This document shows positions 1-5,520 of a stretch of 7,535 nucleotides of DNA, one piece after another. The stretch spans positions 1-7,535 of the forward strand of contig JAFQPD010000092.1 of NCBI GenBank assembly GCA_017411945.1. The letters run 5' to 3'. The first letter of the stretch is position 1. Every line of letters begins with the position of its first letter. The stretch comes from Mailhella sp. (GTDB lineage Bacteria; Desulfobacterota; Desulfovibrionia; Desulfovibrionales; Desulfovibrionaceae). The position numbers and the translations under genes were made by a program. The notes beneath the pieces are model-generated. The model was given only the letters and a program-made list of their open reading frames with translations. It was not told where the DNA came from and searched no databases.

Positions 1-125
1 CAGACGGAATGGGGCTTGGTGGGAGCACCGCAGGAGCAGTAGATGACGGTGGGCTTAGCCACACGGTCATGGGAACGACGCATACCCTTCTTGGAGTGGG
101 ACTTCTTGTTCTGCTGAACGGCCAT
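1..125 (-). CDS. rpmF: 50S ribosomal protein L32 (3' part outside the window)
   Basis: Encodes L32, a small protein of the large ribosomal subunit. The visible 41 codons begin MAVQQNKKSHSKKGMRRSHD, the classic basic N-terminus of bacterial L32, and continue to a YCSCG motif (Cys30, Cys32) and a KPHSV motif. The next codon starts TG at the window edge, so a third cysteine is likely. These cysteines suggest the zinc-ribbon form of L32; here the first pair is spaced C-x-C rather than the commoner C-x2-C. The start is fixed by AAGGAG (133-138) seven nt before the ATG. It lies 31 nt downstream of yceD on the same strand, the conserved yceD-rpmF pair, and should share its promoter. In many proteobacteria plsX and fabH follow; that part is not visible. 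The gene is cut by the window, not broken. Confidence 0.96.
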   Translation of the reverse strand, partial: MAVQQNKKSHSKKGMRRSHDRVAKPTVIYCSCGAPTKPHSV

Positions 126-156
126 GGTTTTTCTCCTTATGCGGAAACGGGGCTCT

Positions 157-714
157 TTAGCCCTGTCGTTTCACTTTCAGTTGACGCAGAGCAGCCAGAC
201 GGGGATCCCCTTCATCGAGGACGCAGCCGCAGGCACCTTCATTAAGATTTTTGCCGCACTCGGGGCACAGGCCCTTGCAGTCCGGCTTGCAGAGAGGCTT
301 CACGGGCAGGGCCAGCGAGAATTCCTCCCACAGGAGCGCGGCGAGGTCCAGGAAAGGCGCACCGCCTTCCATGGTCACCACGCATTCATCCAGAATTTCA
401 GTAGGCTCTTTCCCTTCCGGTTCGGTTTCGCCGGCTCGAGGATAGTCCTCGAATTCGTCGAAGCTCTGGTTCAGCACCACAAGGGTTTCTTCCATGCAGC
501 GGTTGCACGGCATGGACACCACGCCTTTGATGACGCCGCGAAGCAGACAGCCGTCTTCCTGCGGGAGCACGAGAACCTCGGCCTCCACAGGCTCAACTAT
601 GCGGCAAGACACACCAAATTCGCCAAGACGGCGCACCCACACGGCCTCATCAGTGACCTTGTAGGTTGCTCCCTGCGGGGGTATCTCGTTCAGTGCGATG
701 TGGTTAAGATCCAT
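157..714 (-). CDS. yceD: YceD family (DUF177) protein, 23S rRNA accumulation factor type
   Basis: A 185-residue DUF177 protein. The family is known to sit next to rpmF and, in E. coli and plants, to be needed for normal 23S rRNA accumulation; a role in large-subunit assembly is inferred here from family and context. The N-terminal half is a beta-rich body with a CNRC pair (Cys70, Cys73). An acidic stretch follows (about 84-113). The C-terminal part holds the family hallmark CKGLCPECG with Cys142, 146, 150, 153, 162 and 164, which looks like a metal-binding cluster, probably zinc. The length is normal for the family. The start is the ATG at 714, preceded by AGAGG (721-725) with 6 nt spacing; an ATG 5 nt upstream is out of frame. 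A near-consensus promoter lies just upstream (737-765), giving a leader of about 16 nt. The protein is cytoplasmic, with no signal peptide or membrane segment. Confidence 0.93.
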   Translation of the reverse strand: MDLNHIALNEIPPQGATYKVTDEAVWVRRLGEFGVSCRIVEPVEAEVLVLPQEDGCLLRGVIKGVVSMPCNRCMEETLVVLNQSFDEFEDYPRAGETEPEGKEPTEILDECVVTMEGGAPFLDLAALLWEEFSLALPVKPLCKPDCKGLCPECGKNLNEGACGCVLDEGDPRLAALRQLKVKRQG

Positions 715-736
715 ACATTACCTCTGGAAACATGAC

Positions 737-765
737 AAAATACCGAGGGGGGGCACATTTGTCAA
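737..765 (-). promoter_or_regulatory. sigma70-type promoter for yceD-rpmF
   Basis: Read on the minus strand, a perfect -35 box TTGACA (760-765) is followed by a 17-nt spacer and a -10 box TATTTT (737-742). Transcription should begin near 730, some 16 nt before the yceD ATG and just ahead of its ribosome binding site. The spacer contains seven consecutive C (747-753), unusual for a promoter. The region has no obvious terminator for the upstream argS/SPOR transcript, so read-through into yceD is also possible. Confidence 0.8.
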
Positions 766-802
766 GCATTGCGTTAGATACGGATGCGATTCCCCTCCTC
801 CG

Positions 803-1663
803 CTAGCGCTTCTTCACCGCCTTGGAGGGCTTTTCCGCCACGGCCACCTTGGAGATGACCATGGAGTCGCGCAGGCCCATGCCGGCAAGGCGCGCGCGCA
901 GGGCCTGATGATCTTCCACCGTGCCGCGCAGGAGCACGGCCACATAGTGCAGCTTCCTGTCGCCGCGGGCGGACTGCGTGTACCTGGTCTTCATCCCTGC
1001 CTTGCGGAGGCGTTCGCCAAGGCGGCGCGCGCCTTCGGGGTCGAAGAAGGTGGCCACGCGCACCTCGTAGTCGAAGCGGGTGGCAGAAGCTTCGGGCCCG
1101 CCCGGCTTCGGAGCTTCCTTCCTTTCCTTCTTGGGCAAGGCCCTCTTCTCGGCGGCGCGGGCCTTTTCCAGGCGTTCGGCCTTCTTCGCGGCCTTGTCGG
1201 CAGCGGCGGCGGAAAGCACTCCCTCGGCCTCGCGGGCCTTGAGGCTGGTCATGAAGCGAAGCTCCTCTTCCGTGAGGATCTTCTCTTCGGCCTCAGCCAG
1301 AGCGTCTTTCTTTTCCAGAGCAAGGGTCTCAAGCTCCAGGACCTGAGGGAGCGGCATGGTGCCGCGCCCCACGATGACGCCCGAAAGGAAGGTGAAGCCC
1401 AGAAGTGCCACGCCCAGAACGCACATGGTCACCAGCGCGGACGGCGTGACCGTGACGCTCCATGCGAGCAGGCTGCGCTCACCGCGACACTCGCCTTCCG
1501 CCTGATCCGCCCTGCCCCGTTTTCCGGATGCGACTTCAGAAACGGGAACGCCGGCAGAAGTTTCGAAAGCCTCGTCGAAGCCTTCGGAAGAATTCTGCCG
1601 CCGTTCTCGTTCGCTGTTCTTCTTCGCGCTGGAAGAGGTATTGCGGTAAAAGGCGCCGGGCAT
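803..1663 (-). CDS. SPOR-domain protein with one membrane anchor (FtsN-like layout)
   Basis: A 286-residue protein. Residues 1-74 are polar and charged, probably cytoplasmic. A single hydrophobic segment at about 75-98 (core VLGVALLGFTFLSGVIVG) should anchor it in the inner membrane. Residues about 105-190 are rich in Ala, Lys and Glu and look like a long helix or coiled coil in the periplasm. The C-terminal domain (about 196-272) has the SPOR pattern: YEVRVATFF, then a GARRLGERLRKAG helix, then HYVAVLLRG and a second helix. SPOR domains are known to bind peptidoglycan stripped of stem peptides, often at the division site; the layout resembles FtsN or DedD, but no specific partner can be named. 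The ATG lies 1 nt after the argS stop (ATGTAGCATG), without a convincing ribosome binding site, so translation is probably coupled to argS. The stop is TAG at 803-805. Confidence 0.85.
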   Translation of the reverse strand: MPGAFYRNTSSSAKKNSERERRQNSSEGFDEAFETSAGVPVSEVASGKRGRADQAEGECRGERSLLAWSVTVTPSALVTMCVLGVALLGFTFLSGVIVGRGTMPLPQVLELETLALEKKDALAEAEEKILTEEELRFMTSLKAREAEGVLSAAAADKAAKKAERLEKARAAEKRALPKKERKEAPKPGGPEASATRFDYEVRVATFFDPEGARRLGERLRKAGMKTRYTQSARGDRKLHYVAVLLRGTVEDHQALRARLAGMGLRDSMVISKVAVAEKPSKAVKKR

Positions 1664-1664
1664 G

Positions 1665-3332
1665 CTACATGGATTCCGGTGCGCTCACGCCGAGCAGGGC
1701 GAGGCCGTTGGCGATGACCACGCTCACCGCACGCAGGAGAGCAAGGCGGGCCTTCATGACGGACTCGTCGTCGCCGCTGAGCACGGGGTTGTTGGCATAG
1801 TAGCTGTGCAGGCGGCTGGCCAGCTCGTTGAGGTAGAAGCTCACGGGGTGGGCCGCACGGGCGCGGGCGGAGTCTTCCACCACGTTGCGGAAGCGGTCGG
1901 CTTCGCGCAGGAGGGCGAGGTCGTCGGCGGAGGTCAGGCAGGCGAGCATGCCGGCCGTGCACTTGGCGGGCAGTTCCACGCCGCGGTCTGCGGCGCGGCG
2001 CAGGAGGGCGGCCACGCGGGCATGGGCGTACTGCACATAGTACACGGGGTTGTCCATGCTGCGCTGCTTCACCAGCTCGAGGTCGAAGTCGAGGGGGGTG
2101 TCGCTCTTGCGGGAAAGGAACATGTAGCGGGCGGCATCGGCGCCGACGTCGTCCAGCACTTCGCGCAGGGTCACGAATTCGCCGGCGCGGGTGGACATGG
2201 CCACGGGCTCGCCGCCGCGCATGAGGTTCACCATCTGGATGAGCACCACATGGAAGTCGTTCTGCGGATCGCGGCCCATGCACTGGATGGCGGCGCGCAT
2301 GCGGGGCACATAGCCGTGATGGTCGGCGCCCCAGATGTCGATGCTCTCGTCGAAGCCGCGCTCGAACTTGTTCACATGGTAGGCGATGTCGGAAGCGAAG
2401 TAGGTGAGGTAGCCGTCGCCCTTGCGGAGCACGCGGTCCTTGTCGTCGCCGAACTGTTCGGTGGCAAGCCAGACGGCGTCGTCCTTGTCGTAGACGAGGC
2501 CCATGCCGCGCAGCTTGTCGAAGGCTTCCTCCACCTTGCCGCCGTCCACGAGGCTCTTTTCGGAGAACCAGACCTGATGCTCCACGCGGAACTCGTTCAG
2601 GTCTTCCTTGATGCCGGCGAGGATCTGGGCGCAGGCGTACTCGTAGCAGACGTTCTTGGCTTCGTCTTCAGGAAGCTCGATGACCTTCGGGTCCTTCTCG
2701 AGCATCTCCTTGGCGATGTCGATGATGTAGTCGCCGCGATACCAGCCCTTGGGATCTTCAGGGAACTGCACGGGCAGGCCGCAGACCTCGCGCATGCGAA
2801 GGTACACGGAATCGCCGAGCAGGCGCATCTGGCGGCCCGCATCATTAATATAATATTCGGTGGAGACGTCGTAGCCGGCGAAGCGAAGCAGGCGGGTGAG
2901 GGAGTCGCCCACGGCGGCGCCGCGGCCATGGCCGATGTGCAGGGGGCCGGTGGGGTTGGCGGAAACGTATTCCACGTTGATGCGGCGGCCGTCGCCGCTT
3001 CTGGAAGAGCCGAAGGCCCTGCCCTGCTCTTCCACGTCCATCACCACTTCCTGCCAGAAGGAGGGGGCGAAGGTGAAGTTGATGAAGCCGGGGCCGGCTA
3101 TTTCGGCGGTGACGAGGCAGGGGAACTTCTCGCACACGGCTGCCATGAGCTTTTCGGCCACGGCGCGGGGAGCGGCCTTGGCCTGCTTGGAGAGCACCAT
3201 GGCGAGGTTGGTGGCGAGGTCGCCGTGCTTCACGTCCTTGGGAGTTTCGAGAACGGCCTTTTCGGGCCATTCCCAGCCGTTCTCGGCAACTATGCCGCGC
3301 AGGGCCTTCTCGATGAGTATGATATCGCGCAT
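1665..3332 (-). CDS. argS: arginine-tRNA ligase
   Basis: Class I aminoacyl-tRNA synthetase that joins arginine to tRNA-Arg using ATP, in the cytoplasm. At 555 residues it has the usual length. The N-terminal additional domain (about 1-90) includes HGDLATNLAM. The catalytic Rossmann domain carries NPTGPLHIGHGRG, with the HIGH signature at 132-135. The second signature appears as AMSTRAGEFVTL (378-389), where the lysine before MS is replaced by alanine; many ArgRS enzymes lack a canonical KMSK, so this need not mean loss of activity. The DALR anticodon-binding domain spans about 430-555 (YYVQYAHARV onward). The start ATG is at 3332, with a GAAGG overlapping the fabD stop about 10 nt upstream. 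It lies 6 nt after fabD and 1 nt before the SPOR gene, so it is mid-operon. Confidence 0.97.
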   Translation of the reverse strand: MRDIILIEKALRGIVAENGWEWPEKAVLETPKDVKHGDLATNLAMVLSKQAKAAPRAVAEKLMAAVCEKFPCLVTAEIAGPGFINFTFAPSFWQEVVMDVEEQGRAFGSSRSGDGRRINVEYVSANPTGPLHIGHGRGAAVGDSLTRLLRFAGYDVSTEYYINDAGRQMRLLGDSVYLRMREVCGLPVQFPEDPKGWYRGDYIIDIAKEMLEKDPKVIELPEDEAKNVCYEYACAQILAGIKEDLNEFRVEHQVWFSEKSLVDGGKVEEAFDKLRGMGLVYDKDDAVWLATEQFGDDKDRVLRKGDGYLTYFASDIAYHVNKFERGFDESIDIWGADHHGYVPRMRAAIQCMGRDPQNDFHVVLIQMVNLMRGGEPVAMSTRAGEFVTLREVLDDVGADAARYMFLSRKSDTPLDFDLELVKQRSMDNPVYYVQYAHARVAALLRRAADRGVELPAKCTAGMLACLTSADDLALLREADRFRNVVEDSARARAAHPVSFYLNELASRLHSYYANNPVLSGDDESVMKARLALLRAVSVVIANGLALLGVSAPESM

Positions 3333-3338
3333 TGCTGA

Positions 3339-4298
3339 TTAACCTTCAAAAGCCTTGACGGAGTCGAAGTTGGCGATGTGGAGGGTGCTGTAGTCGTTGT
3401 CGTCCACGTCGATGGCGGAAAGGATGGGGCGCACCATGCGGCTGGTCACGCCCTGAGGGCCGAATTCTATCCAGCGGCGCACGCCGTTCTTCCACATATT
3501 GCCAACGGTGTCCACCCACTGCACGGCGGAGGTCATCTGCTTGCGCATGGCGTTGCGGATGAGGTTGGCCTCGACGAGGGGCTCGCCGCTCACGTTGGAA
3601 TAGATGGGGAAGATGGCGGCCTGCCAGTCCTGCCTGTCGAGCAGCTTGACGAACTCGGCATTGGCTTCGGACATCATGGGAGTATGGAAGGCTCCGGAAA
3701 CGGCCAGCGGGAAGAACTTGCCGCGCACGGAGTTTTCCTTGAGCCCTTCGTACACCATCTCGAGGGCCTGCTTGTGGCCGCTGATGACATACTGGGCAGG
3801 CGTGTTCCTGTTGGCCACGCGCACCACCTTGCCGGTGGCTTCGGCGGCCTGCTTGGCGGCCTCTTCCAGAAGGTCAAGGGGCAGGCGGAGCACGGCCATC
3901 ATGGAGCCTTCATGGTCGGGGTCGGCATCGGCCATGAGCTGGCCGCGCAGGGTGACGAGCTCGAGAACCTTGTCGAAGGGGAGCACCTTGGCGGCGGCGA
4001 GGGCCGCGAATTCGCCAAGGCTGTGGCCGGCGGCGGCCACGGGGGTGAAGCGGTCCGCACAGCTCAGGAACAGGGCGAAATTCACCACGGTGAGGGCGGG
4101 CTGCAGGGTTCGGGTCTCGGCCATGAGGGAGGCGTCGTCGCTTTCCCAGTATATTTCGCGGAGAGGCAGGCCGCTGACGGCCTCGGCCTTCTTCCAGAGT
4201 TCCATGATGTCGGACGAAGCCTCGGCGAGGCGGCGTCCCATGCCGGTAGCCTGCGCCCCCTGGCCGGGGAACAGGATGGCTGTCTGCATATTGCTCAT
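3339..4298 (-). CDS. fabD: malonyl-CoA:acyl carrier protein transacylase
   Basis: Transfers malonyl from malonyl-CoA to acyl carrier protein, supplying the extender unit for type II fatty acid synthesis. The 319-residue length fits the family. Visible landmarks are the PGQGAQ oxyanion loop (11-16), the nucleophile Ser93 in GHSLGE, substrate-carboxylate Arg118, the ANRNTPAQYVISG stretch (162-174), catalytic His205 in GAFH, and Gln254 ahead of VQW. The start is the ATG at 4298 with GAGGAG six nt upstream; an ATG 5 nt upstream is out of frame and soon hits TGA, and Met4 is a poorer choice because of spacing. The gene is 74 nt downstream of glpX and 6 nt upstream of argS. fabD usually sits with fabH, fabG, acpP and fabF; here it neighbours argS instead. 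Confidence 0.97.
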   Translation of the reverse strand: MSNMQTAILFPGQGAQATGMGRRLAEASSDIMELWKKAEAVSGLPLREIYWESDDASLMAETRTLQPALTVVNFALFLSCADRFTPVAAAGHSLGEFAALAAAKVLPFDKVLELVTLRGQLMADADPDHEGSMMAVLRLPLDLLEEAAKQAAEATGKVVRVANRNTPAQYVISGHKQALEMVYEGLKENSVRGKFFPLAVSGAFHTPMMSEANAEFVKLLDRQDWQAAIFPIYSNVSGEPLVEANLIRNAMRKQMTSAVQWVDTVGNMWKNGVRRWIEFGPQGVTSRMVRPILSAIDVDDNDYSTLHIANFDSVKAFEG

Positions 4299-4337
4299 TC
4301 CATACTCCTCGATGGATTATGGGTGGGTACATGATAA

Positions 4338-4363
4338 GGCCGCCCGCGAGTCCCGGGGCGGCC
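4338..4363 (-). terminator. GC hairpin between glpX and fabD, weak or partial terminator
   Basis: On the minus strand, GGCCGCCC and GGGCGGCC form a perfect 8-bp stem around a 10-nt loop, starting 9 nt after the glpX stop codon. The stem is followed by TTATC, not a run of T, so strong intrinsic termination is doubtful. It may reduce read-through into fabD, protect the glpX 3' end from exonucleases, or both. No convincing promoter with a good -35 box is visible between it and fabD, which favours read-through. Confidence 0.5.
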
Positions 4364-4372
4364 CGCGTCAGA

Positions 4373-5365
4373 CTAGTCGTAGCGGACGGAGCTGAACTTC
4401 ATCAGCCTTTCCAGATTATGATGAGCTTCCAGGTAGCGGAAGGTGCCGGTCTTGGCACGGATCATGAGCGAATGGGTCACGGCGCCGGCGCCGGTGTAGG
4501 ACACGCCGCCGAGGAAAGTGCCGCCGGAGATGCCCGTAGCGGCGAAGAAGGCGTCGTCGGCACGGATGAGGCTCTCCACGGAGAGGACCTCGTCGAGGTT
4601 GGTGCCTTCCTTGATCATGATGTCGCGCTCGGCCTGGGACTGCGGGTCGAAGCGGCCGAAGATCTGGCCGCCGAGGCCCTTGATGGCGCAGGCGGAGATG
4701 ACGCCTTCGGGGGTGCCGCCGGTGCCCATCATGACGTCCACGTCCACATTGGGGTCGACGACCATGAGGGAGCCGGCCACGTCGCCGTCGGTGTGCAGGG
4801 TGATGCGGGCGCCGGCCTTGCGGATGTCGGCTATGAGCTGCTTGTGGCGGGGCTTGTCGAGGACGAAGACGGTGATGTCGTTCACGTCCTTGCCGAGGGC
4901 GCGGGCCACGGCCCTGAGGTTGTCTTCAACGGGAGCGTCGATATCCACCGCGTCGCGGGCGGCGGGGCCGACCACGAGCTTCTTCATGTAGTAGCTGGAG
5001 CCGGGATCGTACATGCCGCCGGCCTTGCATGCGCCGATGACGGCGATGGAGTTGGGGCGGCCGAGGGCGAGGAGGTTGGTGCCTTCCACAGGGTCCACGG
5101 CGATGTCGATCTCAGGGCCGGAGCCGTCGCCGACGAGTTCGCCGTTGTAGAGCATGGGGGCTTCGTCCTTGGCGCCTTCGCCGATGACGATGCGGCCCTT
5201 CACACTGATGGAGTTGAAGCTCTGGCGCATGGCGTCCACAGCGGCGCCGTCGCCGTCTTCCTTTGCGCCCTTGCCCAGCCAGCGGGCGGCGGCGAGAGCG
5301 GCAGATTCGGTAACACGGAGAAGTTCGAAGGCCAGATTCTTATCGGGAGCCTGTTTGAGTTCCAT
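4373..5365 (-). CDS. glpX: class II fructose-1,6-bisphosphatase
   Basis: Hydrolyses fructose 1,6-bisphosphate to fructose 6-phosphate, the committed gluconeogenic step, in the cytoplasm with a divalent metal. At 330 residues it matches the GlpX family. Metal-site motifs are all present: an aspartate near 39, Glu63 in GEGAKDEAPMLY, Asp91 and Glu94 in DPVEGTN, and Glu220 in GGTPEG. HTDGDV (191-196) and YLEAHHN near the C-terminus are also typical. Some members also act on sedoheptulose 1,7-bisphosphate; the sequence does not decide this. The ATG at 5365 follows GGGGAGGAA by 3-4 nt. A promoter of good quality (5430-5458) and a hairpin at the predicted transcript start precede it. fabD follows 74 nt downstream across a weak hairpin. 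Confidence 0.97.
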   Translation of the reverse strand: MELKQAPDKNLAFELLRVTESAALAAARWLGKGAKEDGDGAAVDAMRQSFNSISVKGRIVIGEGAKDEAPMLYNGELVGDGSGPEIDIAVDPVEGTNLLALGRPNSIAVIGACKAGGMYDPGSSYYMKKLVVGPAARDAVDIDAPVEDNLRAVARALGKDVNDITVFVLDKPRHKQLIADIRKAGARITLHTDGDVAGSLMVVDPNVDVDVMMGTGGTPEGVISACAIKGLGGQIFGRFDPQSQAERDIMIKEGTNLDEVLSVESLIRADDAFFAATGISGGTFLGGVSYTGAGAVTHSLMIRAKTGTFRYLEAHHNLERLMKFSSVRYD

Positions 5366-5403
5366 ATTTCCTCCCCATCAGCGGGTGTTCGAGTGCAGGG
5401 CAG

Positions 5404-5420
5404 AGGACGCGCCGCGTCCT
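5404..5420 (-). promoter_or_regulatory. perfect hairpin / inverted repeat at the predicted glpX transcript start
   Basis: A 7-bp inverted repeat AGGACGC - 3 nt - GCGTCCT. Given the promoter at 5430-5458, transcription should begin near 5423, so the repeat covers about +3 to +19 of the mRNA. It could be an RNA stem at the very 5' end, which can protect mRNA from decay, or a DNA operator for a repressor acting on initiation. The sequence alone does not separate these. It is about 40 nt upstream of the glpX start and does not overlap the ribosome binding site. Confidence 0.6.
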
Positions 5421-5429
5421 GTCGGCATG

Positions 5430-5458
5430 ACTATAGCCGACCCTCGTTATTTCATCAA
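5430..5458 (-). promoter_or_regulatory. sigma70-type promoter for glpX
   Basis: On the minus strand, a -35 box TTGATG (5453-5458), a 17-nt spacer and a -10 box TATAGT (5430-5435). Four or five of six bases match consensus in each box and spacing is optimal. The predicted start near 5423 gives a leader of about 58 nt containing the hairpin at 5404-5420 and the ribosome binding site of glpX. Confidence 0.75.
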
Positions 5459-5475
5459 GATTAAAGGGCGCGGGC

Positions 5476-5488
5476 AAACTTAAAGTTT
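5476..5488. promoter_or_regulatory. 13-nt palindrome upstream of the glpX promoter, possible operator
   Basis: AAACTTAAAGTTT is a perfect odd palindrome in an otherwise G+C-rich setting, centred about 59 nt upstream of the predicted glpX start, a usual place for an activator site. It can also be seen, with one bulged base, as the core of a longer GC-flanked hairpin (5474-5491). It is followed on the minus strand by GC-rich sequence rather than a T-run, so it is not a convincing terminator for the Smr gene. A shorter 4-bp hairpin (5501-5513), followed by ATATTTC on the minus strand, is the only other terminator-like sequence in this gap and is weak. Confidence 0.4.
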
Positions 5489-5520
5489 TGCTTGAAATAT
5501 AGGCCCGGAGCCTTGGGAGG

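Noticed and set aside
709..774. 21-codon minus-strand small open frame starting ATGCTTGAC
   Set aside because: It overlaps the -35 and -10 boxes of the yceD promoter, so that promoter cannot transcribe it whole, and the purine-rich GGAGGAGGGG upstream is too far away to act as its ribosome binding site.
801..810. Small palindrome CGCTAGCG at the SPOR gene stop codon
   Set aside because: Too short for a terminator, no loop and no T-run after it; likely chance.
698..1717. 339-codon plus-strand open frame opposite the SPOR gene
   Set aside because: The minus-strand frame has a membrane segment and a SPOR domain; the plus-strand product is a His/Gly/Ala/Arg-rich shadow.
1662..3338. Very long open frame (558 codons) on the plus strand covering all of argS
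   Set aside because: It mirrors argS codon for codon on the opposite strand. Its product is dominated by His, Gly, Ala, Val and Glu with no recognisable domain, as expected of an antisense frame in G+C-rich DNA. argS itself has every family motif.
3378..4334. 318-codon plus-strand open frame opposite fabD
   Set aside because: Same antisense effect; His/Gly-rich product without domains, no ribosome binding site or promoter seen, while fabD motifs are complete.
4319..5464. 381-codon plus-strand open frame opposite glpX
   Set aside because: Antisense shadow of glpX with the same Gly/Ala/His/Val-rich composition; no independent evidence of coding.
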